A DNA stretch of 64,000 nucleotides from an uncultured Christensenella sp. (GCA_910577555.1 CAJTLF010000007.1:32658-96657); one strand, 5' to 3'. Counted from the first letter of the stretch, positions 40,900 to 50,827 are shown. Made by a program: numbers and translations. The notes: generated from the letters alone by a model not told the origin.

Positions 40900-42116
40900 A
40901 CTATCAGGTTAAACCCGTTTACGGCAAAATTAAAAACGGACGAATGGAAGTGAGCGTCCCGGGGTCAAAGAGTATCACGGCGCGCGCGCTTCTGATTGCG
41001 GCGTTGGCAAACGGTGAAAGCACTCTTTACGGAGCACAGTTTTCCGACGACTGCCGCACTTTTTTAAATTGCTTAAAAGATTTGGGCATATGTGCAAGCG
41101 TTGACAAAACTACGGTAAAAATAACGGGTTGCGGCGGAAAACTAACGAAAAAGTCGGCAAAAATAAACGTCGGCAGCGCAGGAACAGCGGCTCGGTTTTT
41201 ACCTGCTTTTTTAGCGTTCCAGAACGGGGAATATACGCTCGACTGTTCCGAGCAAATGAAAAGGCGTCCCATTGCTCCGCTCGTTTCCGCGCTTGAAAGC
41301 GTTGGCGCAAAATTTACTTTTCTTGAAAAAGAAAATTCGTATCCGTTTATAATCTGCGGCACGGCTACCCCGACAACGGGCGTAGAAGTGGACGTTACCG
41401 AGAGCAGTCAGTTTTTATCCGCACTGATTATTTCCTCCGTGTGCGCGGGTAGTCCTTTTACTGTAACGCCGCGGGGCGCGCACGGTTTGGAATACGTGAA
41501 AATGACGGTGAAAATGGCGGCAGAGTTCGGCGTAAAGGTAGATGAAAACTGCGGGAAATATACTGTGAACGGTGCTTATTCAGCCCGCGAATACCGTATT
41601 GAACCGGACGTTTCCGCGGCGTGCTATTTTTACGCTATGAATAAAATTTTAGGCACGGAAATATCCGTTAAAGGCGTTACTTCTCACAGCTTGCAGGGCG
41701 ACGGAAAGTTTTTGGAACTTTTACGAAGCTTCGACGGCGGCGTAGTGGATATGGGCGGATTTTCCGACCAGACCCTTACGCTTGCGGCAATCGCGCCGTA
41801 CTTTAATAATCCGACCGAAATCCGCGGGGTAAGTCATATCCGCGGGCAGGAATGCGACCGAATTACGGCAATTACCCACAATCTTAACGCAATGGGCGTA
41901 AGGTGCGAAGAGTTTTCCGACGGGGTCAAAATTTATCCGTCACAGCCTGAACCCGCGGTAATTAAAACTTTCGGCGACCACCGCGTGGCGATGAGCTTTG
42001 CGCTTACGGGACTTCGTGCCCAAGGCATCGTTATCGAAAACGCCGAAGTGTGTTGTAAAACTTTTAAAAATTATTTTGATTTATTGGACGAAGTTTGCGG
42101 CAAACTAATCAGATGA
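40896..42116 (+). CDS. aroA: 5-enolpyruvylshikimate-3-phosphate synthase
   Basis: The protein has 406 residues and is the shikimate pathway enzyme joining PEP and shikimate-3-phosphate. The start overlaps trhP by four bases (ATGA). Motifs are VPGSKSITARALL, INVGSAGTAARFLPAF, MKRRPIAPLVSAL, IRGQECDRITAITHNL and FGDHRVAMSFALTGLRA. The gene is unusual in lying alone, away from other aro genes, in a tRNA/DNA maintenance cluster. Chorismate from this pathway is the source of prephenate used by TrhP-type enzymes, so the linkage may be functional (inference). Confidence 0.95.
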   Translation: MNYQVKPVYGKIKNGRMEVSVPGSKSITARALLIAALANGESTLYGAQFSDDCRTFLNCLKDLGICASVDKTTVKITGCGGKLTKKSAKINVGSAGTAARFLPAFLAFQNGEYTLDCSEQMKRRPIAPLVSALESVGAKFTFLEKENSYPFIICGTATPTTGVEVDVTESSQFLSALIISSVCAGSPFTVTPRGAHGLEYVKMTVKMAAEFGVKVDENCGKYTVNGAYSAREYRIEPDVSAACYFYAMNKILGTEISVKGVTSHSLQGDGKFLELLRSFDGGVVDMGGFSDQTLTLAAIAPYFNNPTEIRGVSHIRGQECDRITAITHNLNAMGVRCEEFSDGVKIYPSQPEPAVIKTFGDHRVAMSFALTGLRAQGIVIENAEVCCKTFKNYFDLLDEVCGKLIR

Positions 42117-43420
42117 AAGAGCGCATAGTAATTCATTCCGATTTGAATAATTTTTACGCGTCCGTCGAAAAACGGTTGAACCCCGAACTTGCGGGCAAGC
42201 CCGTTGCAGTTTGCGGCAGTAAGGAAGAGCGGCGAGGAATAGTGCTTGCAAAGAGCGAAGAAGCCAAGCGTTTCGGGGTAAAAACGGGCGACACCGTTTG
42301 GCAGGCTCAGAGAAAATGCCCCGATTTAGTAGTCGTTCCGCCCCGTTTCTGGTTATATATGGAGTATTCGCGCAAGGTAAAGGCGATTTACGCGCGGTAT
42401 ACGGACTTAATTGAAAATTACGGCATAGACGAGTGCTGGCTGGATTTGACCCGCTCGACTCTCATTTTTCCGCCCTTTGAAAACAAGTGCGTAACGGTAG
42501 ACGGGGAAGAGCATTATACGGATGAATATCTGCGGTTTTTAGGCGATATTATCCGCAACGAAGTAAAAAAGGAACTGGGAATTACCGTTTCGTGCGGGGT
42601 TTCTTTCAACAAAGTTTTTGCAAAGCTCGGCTCGGAGCTAAAAAAACCCGACGGCACTTCCGTAATTTCTAAACTGAATTATAAAAAAGTGATAAACGGT
42701 CTGCCGGTGGAAGAATTACTCTTCGTCGGCAAAGCCACCCGCGATAAACTATATAAAATGGGGCTTACCACGATAGGTAAACTTGCCGCGGCTGACGATA
42801 AAAAAGTTGTCGGGGTTTTCGGTAAAGTGGGCGAAACGCTCTTGTCATACGCCCGCGGTCAGGACGAAACACCCGTGAAGCATATGGACGAAAAGCGGGA
42901 ATATAAATCGATAGGTAATTCCTGTACCTACGCCGAAGACGTGACCACTTTCGAACGGGTTGAAAGGCTGTTGTTCGTTTTGGCGGAAAGCGTTGCCGCC
43001 CGCACACGCGAAACGGGGCAGGGGTTGGCGTCTACGGTACATCTTTGGGTGCGCTACTCCGACCTGACCGATTTCGCCGTACAGAAAAAAGTGCGTCATA
43101 CCGCGCTTTGCAGTGAAATAGCGGAGCACGCTTTCGAACTTTTCAAGGCTAATGTAAAAAATCCGTTTTCAGTCCGCGCTTTGGGGATAACGGTATCGGG
43201 GTTCGATAACGGCGAATCGCAGATGACCTTCGACGAGAGTTCGGGCAGGTATGAAAAGTTACAAGCCGTTGAAAAGTGCGTCGATGAAATACGCAGAAAA
43301 CACGGCTACGACAAATTACAGCGCGGCGTTATTACGGAAGAGCCTGCGCTTGCCCGCGACGATATAAAAAATTCACATTTAATAAAACCCGCTAACTTCG
43401 AAGACAGAAACGAAGAGTGA
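42113..43420 (+). CDS. dinB: DNA polymerase IV (Y family)
   Basis: The protein has 435 residues from the ATG at 42113, which overlaps the aroA stop. It is an error-prone translesion polymerase. Motifs are HSDLNNFYASVEKRLNPEL (metal Asp), YGIDECWLDLT (metal Asp-Glu), SCGVSFNKVFAKLGSELKKP and the helix-hairpin-helix-like GKATRDKLYKMGLTTIGKL. The little-finger domain follows. No LexA box is evident because it lacks its own promoter and is translationally coupled to aroA. Confidence 0.94.
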   Translation: MKERIVIHSDLNNFYASVEKRLNPELAGKPVAVCGSKEERRGIVLAKSEEAKRFGVKTGDTVWQAQRKCPDLVVVPPRFWLYMEYSRKVKAIYARYTDLIENYGIDECWLDLTRSTLIFPPFENKCVTVDGEEHYTDEYLRFLGDIIRNEVKKELGITVSCGVSFNKVFAKLGSELKKPDGTSVISKLNYKKVINGLPVEELLFVGKATRDKLYKMGLTTIGKLAAADDKKVVGVFGKVGETLLSYARGQDETPVKHMDEKREYKSIGNSCTYAEDVTTFERVERLLFVLAESVAARTRETGQGLASTVHLWVRYSDLTDFAVQKKVRHTALCSEIAEHAFELFKANVKNPFSVRALGITVSGFDNGESQMTFDESSGRYEKLQAVEKCVDEIRRKHGYDKLQRGVITEEPALARDDIKNSHLIKPANFEDRNEE

Positions 43421-43490
43421 GTAATTATAATATAACCTGTGCTTATACGTACGGCAAGGTATTGCATAGGTCAGAAGTCCGTCATTTAAT

Positions 43491-43520
43491 TTGACAAAAC
43501 GCGGCGGTAAAATATATAAT
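43491..43520 (+). promoter_or_regulatory. Promoter of the glutamine synthetase gene
   Basis: TTGACA (43491-43496), 18 bases, TATAAT (43515-43520). Ribosome site AAGGAG before ATG 43553. No obvious GlnR-type inverted repeat was seen. Confidence 0.85.
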
Positions 43521-43552
43521 TTTAGTATATTATCGTTACAAGGAGACAGCAT

Positions 43553-45634
43553 ATGAAATTACCCGAAAATTTCGGTGTAAACGTGTTCAACGATTCGGTA
43601 CAGAAGGAAACTCTGCCCAAGGAAGTATACAAAGCTCTGCGCGCCACTATAGATGCGGGCAAGCAGCTTGACGTATCGATAGCGGGCGCGGTCGCCGCCG
43701 CCATGAAGGACTGGGCGGTTTCCAAGGGCGCAACGCATTATACCCACTGGTTTCAGCCGCTTACGGGACTGACCGCCGAAAAGCACGACAGCTTTATCGA
43801 ACCGGACGGCGACAAGGTGATAATGCGACTTACGGGTAAAAGCCTTATCGTAGGCGAGCCCGATGCGTCGAGTTTTCCTTCGGGCGGGTCGCGTGCGACG
43901 TATATGGCGCGCGGTTATACTGCGTGGGACCCTACATCGCCCGCGTTTGTGAAGGAAGGAACGTTATACATACCCACGGTGTTCGTTTCCTATACGGGCG
44001 AAACTCTCGATAAAAAGTCTCCGTTGCTCCGTTCTATGACCGCGCTTGATAAGCAAGCTAAGCGCGTGCTTAAAAAATTCGGCATAGATTGCAAAAGGGT
44101 AAACTGCGAAGCGGGACCCGAGCAGGAGTACTTTATAATTTCCGAAGAAGAATATTATAAGCGCAAGGATTTACAGCTTACGGGAAGAACGCTTTTCGGC
44201 ACGCCCGTAACCCGCGGACAGGAGCTGGAAGACCACTATTTCGGCGTAATAAAGCCCGCTATAGGCGAGTATATGCGCGATTTGGACGAAGAACTCTGGA
44301 GTTACGGCGTTCTTTCCAAGACAAAGCATAACGAAGTAGCGCCTGCCCAGCACGAAATGGCTCCCGTGTATTGCACGACAAACGTTGCGGTGGATACCAA
44401 TATGCTCACAATGGAGCTTATGAAAAAGGTTGCGCACCGTCACGGACTCGTTTGTCTTCTGCACGAAAAGCCCTTTAAAGGTATTAACGGCAGCGGCAAG
44501 CACAATAACTGGTCGATTTCGACGGATACGGGTTTAAATCTTTTAAAACCGGGCGATACCCCTGAAACGAACACGCTGTTTATGCTCGTTCTCACGGCTG
44601 TGATAAAGGCGGTAGACGACTATCAGGGCATACTTCGCGCTTTTGTCGCGTCTGCTGGTAACGACCACAGGCTCGGCGCGGACGAAGCTCCGCCCGCAAT
44701 AATATCGGTATATCTCGGCGACCAGCTCGGTGCGCTCGTAGACAGTATAGTCAAGGGTCAGAACTACGTTTCCGAAGGTAAAATGCAGGGCTCGATAGGC
44801 GTTCCGGAAAGTCCTATATTCCCCAAAGACGCTACGGACAGAAACAGAACTTCGCCGTTTGCGTTTACGGGTAACAAATTCGAGTTCCGAATGCTCGGTT
44901 CTCAGGCAAACGTTGCCGACGCGAATATCAGTCTTAACACCATAGTTGCCGATGCGCTATCACAGTTTGCGGATGAACTCGAGAACGCGAAGGACGTTGA
45001 AAAAGCGGCGAATAAAATTATTGCCCGCGAGCTTAAAGCGCACTATCGCATAATTTACAACCTTGACGGTTACGGTCCCGAATGGGAGCCCGAAGCGGCA
45101 AAGCGCGGACTTTTGAACAATAAAAACACGGCGGACGCGGTTCCCGTGCTTTACGAAGATAAGAATATCGAAGTTTTCGTAAAGCAGGGCGTGTACACCC
45201 GTGAAGAAGCCAAGGCACGCGCCGATATAAGGCTCGAAAATTATACAAAAATAATAAATATCGAAGCGTTGACCATGATTGAAATGGCCAAGCGTGACGT
45301 AATTCCCTCCGTTTCAGACTTCGTTGCGGATTTGTGCCAGAACGTAGCGGCAAAACGCGCCGTGTGCGAAGAAATCCCTTATAATACCGAAAAGAATCTT
45401 ATCGCCAGACTTTCCAAGCTCAACGACGCGGCAAGCGCGGCTGTTGAAAAGCTTGAAAGCGACTTAAAGGCAATAGATAAAGAGCAGATAGTGCCTGCGG
45501 CGAAAGCTATGGCGCATACGGTTATCCCCGATATGGACGCTTTGAGAAAAGCGGTTGACGAAATGGAAACTCTTGTATCTTCCGATTACTGGCCGTACCC
45601 GAGTTACTTCGACATACTTTACAGCGTTAAATAA
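43553..45634 (+). CDS. glnN: Type III glutamine synthetase
   Basis: The protein has 693 residues, the size of GSIII (about 700), not GSI. It makes glutamine from glutamate, ammonia and ATP. Typical segments are HYTHWFQPLTGLTAEKHDSF, AGPEQEYFI, the metal/substrate region KTKHNEVAPAQHEMAP, NGSGKHNNWSIST, and DRNRTSPFAFTGNKFEFRM. Monocistronic between a strong promoter and a hairpin. GSIII is common in Clostridia and Bacteroidetes. Confidence 0.96.
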   Translation: MKLPENFGVNVFNDSVQKETLPKEVYKALRATIDAGKQLDVSIAGAVAAAMKDWAVSKGATHYTHWFQPLTGLTAEKHDSFIEPDGDKVIMRLTGKSLIVGEPDASSFPSGGSRATYMARGYTAWDPTSPAFVKEGTLYIPTVFVSYTGETLDKKSPLLRSMTALDKQAKRVLKKFGIDCKRVNCEAGPEQEYFIISEEEYYKRKDLQLTGRTLFGTPVTRGQELEDHYFGVIKPAIGEYMRDLDEELWSYGVLSKTKHNEVAPAQHEMAPVYCTTNVAVDTNMLTMELMKKVAHRHGLVCLLHEKPFKGINGSGKHNNWSISTDTGLNLLKPGDTPETNTLFMLVLTAVIKAVDDYQGILRAFVASAGNDHRLGADEAPPAIISVYLGDQLGALVDSIVKGQNYVSEGKMQGSIGVPESPIFPKDATDRNRTSPFAFTGNKFEFRMLGSQANVADANISLNTIVADALSQFADELENAKDVEKAANKIIARELKAHYRIIYNLDGYGPEWEPEAAKRGLLNNKNTADAVPVLYEDKNIEVFVKQGVYTREEAKARADIRLENYTKIINIEALTMIEMAKRDVIPSVSDFVADLCQNVAAKRAVCEEIPYNTEKNLIARLSKLNDAASAAVEKLESDLKAIDKEQIVPAAKAMAHTVIPDMDALRKAVDEMETLVSSDYWPYPSYFDILYSVK

Positions 45635-45638
45635 TTTT

Positions 45639-45666
45639 AAACGGCGGTGTTAAATCCGCCGTTTTT
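45639..45666 (+). terminator. Terminator after glutamine synthetase
   Basis: AAACGGCGG, 8-base loop, CCGCCGTTT and T run. Confidence 0.85.
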
Positions 45667-45684
45667 ATACGGTATAAGACGAAT

Positions 45685-47322
45685 ATGCAAAATAATCTGC
45701 TTAAAAAAAATTTAAATCTGTTTTGGGATAACGCGCTGAACCTGTTCTGTATGAGCGTGCTTACGGGACTTTTTGCGGGCGTTCTGGTTACTTTCTATAA
45801 TATCCTTATGTCGATAGGCGAACACACCGCCGAAGAGTATTACGGTTTGCTTTTGCAAAATCCTGCGTTCATACCCTTGCTTTTCGCGGGGCTTGCGGCG
45901 GGGGCGGTAGTCATAGGCACTCTCGTCCGTTTCGTTCCTACAATACGCGGTAGCGGAATACCGCAGATAGAAGGCGCGGCGCGCGGCGTGGTGCGTATGA
46001 AATGGTACGTAACTATGTGTTCGATGTTCGCGGCGTCGCTCGCGTGCGTATTTATGGGCTATCCCGCGGGCGCGGAAGGTCCTTCTCTCGAACTCGGCGG
46101 CTGTTGCGGCTCTGCCACGGGTACGCTGTTAAAGCGCAATATGATGATTAAACGCCTGCAAATAGCAAGCGGAGCAAGCGCGGGGCTTGCCGTAGCGTTC
46201 AACGCGCCCATCACGGGCGTAGTATTCGCAATGGAAGAAGCCTTCCGTTCTTTTTCGCCGCAGGTGTTCATATGCGCAACCATAAGCGTAGTAACCGCGC
46301 TTTTCACGCGCAACGCAATCCGTCCCGCACTTGATTATCCTGTGGATTATACCGTGGATTTTGCATTTACAGGTTTCGTATTCAACGATTTCGACGCGCT
46401 GTCCTATTTGTATATAGCCGTGGGCGCCGCAGTAACCGCGTTGGTCGGAGTAGGCTTTTACTACTCCGTTTTCGCGCTTAAAAAAGTATTCAGAAAAATC
46501 ACCTTTTTCAAGGGCGCGGGCAAATATATGATTCCTTTCGTGCTTGCCGGCGCGTTCGGGCTTATAACGCTCTATTCGATAGGCGGCGGACATTCGTTTA
46601 TAGAAATATTCGCAACCAACGGCGGTGAAAAGGAAATTTCGGCAAGCGTCTTGGGCGCAGGACTTATATGGAGCTTGATAATAATAGTCGCAATCCGCTT
46701 TATAACGGCGGTTGCGTCCATGAGCTGTGGCGTGCCTTGCGGCGTATTCATACCAATGCTCGCAATCGGCGCGGGTTGCGGCGGCGTTATGTCGTTGCTG
46801 TTCCAAAAGGCGGGAATGTCGGCGGCGCTAAGCGACTATTATATAATAATCTGCATGGCGGCGTTCTTTACCTGCGTGGTAAAAGCTCCAGTAACGGGAA
46901 TAGTAATGGTGTTCGAGCTTACGGGCAGTTTTACAAACTTTTTGCCCGCAATTCTGGGCGTTGCCGTGGGCTATCTCGTGGGTATGCTGTTTAAAACGGA
47001 CGCCATTTACGAGAAAAATCTCGAAGGGTTTATCGCGGACGAAAAGCTCTATAAAAACTTTAAAAAAGTCAGCGTCGTTCTCACCATACGGGACGGGGCA
47101 AGGGCGGTCGGTAAAGCCGTGCGCCAAATCGTATGGCCGCCTAACGGGTTGGTAATATCGCGCACCGCAAACGGCGAGCAGACCGTGCCCGACGGCGAAA
47201 CGGTACTCGGCGGCGGTGAAATTATAGTTTTCGAGTGCGAAACGGACGACGAGAAGGAGCTTATGCAATATCTCGAATATCTGGTGGGAAAGCAGGAAAC
47301 CGTTTCGGCGCAAACGGAATAG
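45685..47322 (+). CDS. ClC-family chloride transporter with TrkA-C-like tail
   Basis: The protein has 545 residues and about 11 membrane helices. The ion-path motifs are GSGIPQIEGAARG, GAEGPSLELGG (gating Glu present) and GVPCGVFIPMLAIGAG. A cytoplasmic C-terminal domain (about 450-540) ends with the TrkA-C-like WPPNGLVISRTANGEQTVPDG. The retained gating Glu is compatible with a Cl-/H+ antiporter. There is no Shine-Dalgarno before ATG 45685; TATAAG sits at 45673-45678, so the message may be leaderless. Confidence 0.92.
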   Translation: MQNNLLKKNLNLFWDNALNLFCMSVLTGLFAGVLVTFYNILMSIGEHTAEEYYGLLLQNPAFIPLLFAGLAAGAVVIGTLVRFVPTIRGSGIPQIEGAARGVVRMKWYVTMCSMFAASLACVFMGYPAGAEGPSLELGGCCGSATGTLLKRNMMIKRLQIASGASAGLAVAFNAPITGVVFAMEEAFRSFSPQVFICATISVVTALFTRNAIRPALDYPVDYTVDFAFTGFVFNDFDALSYLYIAVGAAVTALVGVGFYYSVFALKKVFRKITFFKGAGKYMIPFVLAGAFGLITLYSIGGGHSFIEIFATNGGEKEISASVLGAGLIWSLIIIVAIRFITAVASMSCGVPCGVFIPMLAIGAGCGGVMSLLFQKAGMSAALSDYYIIICMAAFFTCVVKAPVTGIVMVFELTGSFTNFLPAILGVAVGYLVGMLFKTDAIYEKNLEGFIADEKLYKNFKKVSVVLTIRDGARAVGKAVRQIVWPPNGLVISRTANGEQTVPDGETVLGGGEIIVFECETDDEKELMQYLEYLVGKQETVSAQTE

Positions 47323-47351
47323 CGTTTAGAAATAAAAGTCAATAAAAACGC

Positions 47352-47380
47352 TTGTCTTAGGCGGGCGTTTAAGCTATAAT
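47352..47380 (+). promoter_or_regulatory. Promoter of purA
   Basis: TTGTCT (47352-47357), 17 bases, TATAAT (47375-47380). Ribosome site TTGGAGAT before ATG 47424. No purine riboswitch or PurR box is seen in the short leader. Confidence 0.75.
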
Positions 47381-47423
47381 ATATCGTGTGTGCTTTGCAC
47401 AATACAGTAAATTGGAGATAAAG

Positions 47424-48704
47424 ATGTTAACAAGTATCTGCGGAATCAACTGGGGCGACGAAGGCAAGGGAAGAATGGTTGACCTTCTGTCCGAAAAGTA
47501 CGACGTGGTTTGCCGCTATCAGGGCGGAAACAACGCGGGACATACCGTAATTAACGAGCGCGGCAAATTCATATTAAATCTTTTGCCGTCTGGTATATTG
47601 CGTGAAGACGTCGTAAACGTACTCGGTTGCGGAATGGTAATCGACCTTAAACATCTTTGCGGTGAAATGGAACGCTTAAAGGACGGAGGCATTAAAATCA
47701 GCCCCGAAAACCTTAAAATAAGCGATAAAGCGATTATAACCATGCCCTACAACGTTTTGCAGGACGAAATGGAAGAAGACCGTCTTACCAAAGCCACGGG
47801 CAAGCCTTACGGCTCTACCCGCCGCGGCATAGCTCCCGTTTACGCGGACAAGTATCTTAAAAAGGCTTTCCGTATGGGAGAGCTTCTCAATACCGAACTT
47901 TTATACAAGCGTTTACCCGATATCGTAGCGTGGAAAAATATGACCATACGCGCGTACGGGTTCAAGCCCGTTACCGTCGACGAAATGATAGATTATTTCG
48001 AAACTTACGGCAAACCGCTCGCACAGTTCGTTACCGACACGGGGCTTTATCTCAACGAAGCAAATAAATCGGGCAAAAATATAATGTTCGAAGCTCAGCT
48101 CGGCGCACTCAGAGATATAGATTACGGCATAGTTCCCTATACTTCGTCGTCGTCTACTATTGCGGCTTACGCTCCCATAGGCGCGGGCGTTCCCAATCTC
48201 AAGCTCGATAACTCCATCGGGATTATGAAAGCGTATTCGAGTTGCGTCGGCGCGGGTCCGTTCACTTGTGAATATTTCGGCAAAAAGGCGGATAAACTGC
48301 GCGAACTCGGCAGCGAGTACGGCGCGGCTACGGGCAGACCCAGAAGGGTTGGACCCTTCGACGTTGTGGCAAGCCGTTACGGAATACGCTGTCAGGGCGC
48401 GGATGAAATCGCGCTTACAAAACTCGACGTTTTGGACGGGTACGAAGAGATTGAAATTTGTACGCACTATACTCTGCGCGGCAAGGTCATAAACGAATTC
48501 CCTTTTACCGACGTTTTAGACGAGTGCAAGCCCGTATTCGAAAAAGTTAAGGGTTGGCATTGCGATTTGACGGGGTGCAGAAAAAAGGAAGATTTGCCCA
48601 AAGCGGCGTTGGATTACATCGCTCTTTTGGAAAAGCTTTGCGAGTGCAAAATCAAATACGTATCCGTAGGCGCGGAACGCGACGCTTGCATTCAAATGTA
48701 TTAA
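47424..48704 (+). CDS. purA: Adenylosuccinate synthetase
   Basis: The protein has 426 residues from ATG 47424, chosen for its ribosome site (GGAGAT); a GTG at 47388 lies in the promoter region. It converts IMP, Asp and GTP to adenylosuccinate. Motifs are WGDEGKGRMVD (P-loop), GGNNAGHTVI, TRRGIAPVYADKY (the usual T.RGIGP), FEAQLGALRDIDYG and the ATGRPRRVGPFD loop. A standard-length, cytoplasmic enzyme. Confidence 0.96.
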   Translation: MLTSICGINWGDEGKGRMVDLLSEKYDVVCRYQGGNNAGHTVINERGKFILNLLPSGILREDVVNVLGCGMVIDLKHLCGEMERLKDGGIKISPENLKISDKAIITMPYNVLQDEMEEDRLTKATGKPYGSTRRGIAPVYADKYLKKAFRMGELLNTELLYKRLPDIVAWKNMTIRAYGFKPVTVDEMIDYFETYGKPLAQFVTDTGLYLNEANKSGKNIMFEAQLGALRDIDYGIVPYTSSSSTIAAYAPIGAGVPNLKLDNSIGIMKAYSSCVGAGPFTCEYFGKKADKLRELGSEYGAATGRPRRVGPFDVVASRYGIRCQGADEIALTKLDVLDGYEEIEICTHYTLRGKVINEFPFTDVLDECKPVFEKVKGWHCDLTGCRKKEDLPKAALDYIALLEKLCECKIKYVSVGAERDACIQMY

Positions 48705-48749
48705 TTACGAAAGGAAAAGTACATACTGTTTGGTGGGGGGAGTATAAGT

Positions 48750-49784
48750 ATGAGCAAACTTATTTCGTTTGCCGTGCCGAGTTACAATTCTCAGGCTTAT
48801 CTTAATAAATGTATAGACAGTCTGCTCGTGGGCGGCGACGACGTTGAAATAATTATCGTCAACGACGGGTCTAAGGACAATACGGCGGCTATTGCGGACG
48901 AATACGCGGCGAAATATCCTAATATAGTAAAGGCGGTGCATAAGCCCAACGGCGGACACGGCTCGGGCGTAAATAAGGGTATAGAGCTTGCTACGGGCTT
49001 ATTTTATAAAGTCGTGGACAGCGACGACTGGGTAGACGCAACCGCCCTTAAAAAGATTATAAGCGTTCTGAAAGAACACGTGGCTAAAGGCGAGCAGGCG
49101 GATTTGTATATAACCAATTTCGTTTACGAACACGTGGAAGACGACACGCAATACGTCAGCCGTTATACTAAATATTTTCCCACTGACAAGTTTTTCGGCT
49201 GGCAGGATACCAAACCGATGCGCCTTTGGAATTACGTTTTAATGCACTCCTTGATGTACAGTACCGAGCTTTTGCGCAAATCGGGAATGATATTGCCCGA
49301 ACATACTTTTTACGTGGACAATATCTACGCTTACCAGCCTATAATCTATACGAAAAAACTTTACTATCTCGACGTTGATTTTTACCGCTATTATATAGGT
49401 CGCAGCGACCAGTCCGTAACCGTTGCAAATATGACGAAGCGTTACACCCAGCAGCTGCGCGTTATGCGCCATATGTTGCTTTGCCATAGCTATGACGAGA
49501 TAGAAAGTCAACCCAAGCGTTTAAAACAGCAGCTATATCACCAGTTGAATAATATAATGGTTACCACTTACTTTTTTACCACGCAGAGCGACGACCCCGA
49601 AAGAAGAAAGGGGTTTGCCGATATGTGGCGGGAGCTTAAGGAAAAGGATATAAAACTTTATAAAAAGGTTCGTTCTTTCCCGTTAGTGCGGCTTTTAAAC
49701 GGTATGAGTTGGAAGAGTAAAGGAAGGCTTACTTTGTCCACTTACAAGTTCCTTACCAAGCACGTAAAGCTTGGCGCATATTGA
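48750..49784 (+). CDS. Family 2 glycosyltransferase
   Basis: The protein has 344 residues. The GT-A fold starts ISFAVPSYNSQAYLNKCID, with VNDGSKDNT and a metal-binding DSDDW (residues 90-94). The acceptor half has YVDNIYAYQPIIY and an RYTQQLRVMRHMLL helix. No membrane helix. It could act on capsule or teichoic acid; substrate unknown. It lies 45 bases after purA. Confidence 0.88.
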   Translation: MSKLISFAVPSYNSQAYLNKCIDSLLVGGDDVEIIIVNDGSKDNTAAIADEYAAKYPNIVKAVHKPNGGHGSGVNKGIELATGLFYKVVDSDDWVDATALKKIISVLKEHVAKGEQADLYITNFVYEHVEDDTQYVSRYTKYFPTDKFFGWQDTKPMRLWNYVLMHSLMYSTELLRKSGMILPEHTFYVDNIYAYQPIIYTKKLYYLDVDFYRYYIGRSDQSVTVANMTKRYTQQLRVMRHMLLCHSYDEIESQPKRLKQQLYHQLNNIMVTTYFFTTQSDDPERRKGFADMWRELKEKDIKLYKKVRSFPLVRLLNGMSWKSKGRLTLSTYKFLTKHVKLGAY

Positions 49785-49795
49785 TATTGAATATT

Positions 49796-49831
49796 AAAAA
49801 AGGCGGCGGATTTTTAATCCGCCGCCTTTTT
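49796..49831. terminator. Bidirectional terminator
   Basis: AAAAAGGCGGCGGATT and its complement ending in five T. It lies between the glycosyltransferase (plus) and the AraC gene (minus). Confidence 0.92.
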
Positions 49832-49834
49832 GAT

Positions 49835-50710
49835 TCAACCTTCCGAAGATTCCAAAAGCACGCATTCGTCAAGCGTAGGGTTTTGGTTCGCTCCGCTTCC
49901 CGCGGTTGCGTTGGCTGCAATAACGTAGTCGCTCGGTAATTTTTTAGGCGTGTATCCCGTGATTTCTTTGAAAATACGGTTAAAATTGCGTATGGTGGCA
50001 AATCCGCATTTAAGCGAAACTTCGGTCATTGTAATACTTTGTCCCGATTGTAAAATTTCTACCGCTTTGGAGCACTTTACCCTGTTAAGATATTGCGAAA
50101 AAGTAGTGCCGGTGCATTTATGAAACATTCTCGAAAAATACGCCGCGTTCATATTCATAAATTCCGCAGCTGTGTTTAAATCGTAAAATTCGTAATTTTT
50201 GTTTATGTCTGTGAGCAGTCCTTTGAAAAGCTCAACCGACCCGTCCGATTTTTTCTTCAAAAGCGTTTGCTCGTTTCGGAATATTTCTGCCGTAAGCGAC
50301 TGAACTGTGGCCGTTGCTTTTACCGAATAAAACTTTTTCTTTTCTCTTAATTCATCAAGCAGAGTTTTATAAACCTTGTCTATTCCGTAATTCTTGCTTA
50401 AAACTGGCGATGCAAGGGTCAATTTTTCTGTAAACGGCTTAATTTTATCGTAGTTAAATACAAGCATAATTATTTCGGTATCTTCAGTTCCCGCGTGCAT
50501 AAAATGCACCTTCTCGCTGTCGATAAAAAACGCCTGACCTGCCGAAAGCGGATATTGCGTCTGGTTACACCATACTTTTAGATTGCCGCGCTTAACGAAA
50601 AGCAGTTCGCAATCGTAGTGCCAGTGCGGCATATTGTGCGAATTTTTATATTTTCCAACCCATATTCCCGAAAATTTATCGTAATTCCACTGTTCGCGCT
50701 TGACTTGCAT
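49835..50710 (-). CDS. AraC-family transcriptional regulator of the galactoside cluster
   Basis: The protein has 291 residues from the ATG at 50710. A longer frame reaching 50875 would put a hydrophobic stretch in front, but it overlaps the promoter region and the lacZ-side start, so it is rejected. The N-terminal cupin (HWHYDCELLFVKRGN, FFIDSEKVHFMHAG) binds a small ligand. The C-terminal double helix-turn-helix has AAEFMNMNAAYFSRMFHKCTG and TEVSLKCGFATIRNFNRIFK. It is divergent from the GH2 gene, so it probably activates the galactose operon in response to a sugar. A consensus promoter drives it. Confidence 0.9.
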   Translation of the reverse strand: MQVKREQWNYDKFSGIWVGKYKNSHNMPHWHYDCELLFVKRGNLKVWCNQTQYPLSAGQAFFIDSEKVHFMHAGTEDTEIIMLVFNYDKIKPFTEKLTLASPVLSKNYGIDKVYKTLLDELREKKKFYSVKATATVQSLTAEIFRNEQTLLKKKSDGSVELFKGLLTDINKNYEFYDLNTAAEFMNMNAAYFSRMFHKCTGTTFSQYLNRVKCSKAVEILQSGQSITMTEVSLKCGFATIRNFNRIFKEITGYTPKKLPSDYVIAANATAGSGANQNPTLDECVLLESSEG

Positions 50711-50744
50711 TTTTCTTACCGTTAATCGTATTATTATAAAATAA

Positions 50745-50773
50745 AGTATAGTCCATAAAAACCTTATTGTCAA
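50745..50773 (-). promoter_or_regulatory. Promoter of the AraC gene
   Basis: On the minus strand: TTGACA (50773-50768), 17 bases, TATACT (50750-50745). The start point would be about 28 bases before ATG 50710. Confidence 0.85.
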
Positions 50774-50827
50774 TATCAGGAGCAAAAATAAAGTAAAAAA
50801 ATGTCCAAAATTCGGAAAAAATATTTC

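Noticed and set aside
43421..43552. Possible GlnR or T-box element before glutamine synthetase
   Set aside because: Only a plain sigma-A promoter is visible; no convincing inverted repeat or T-box.
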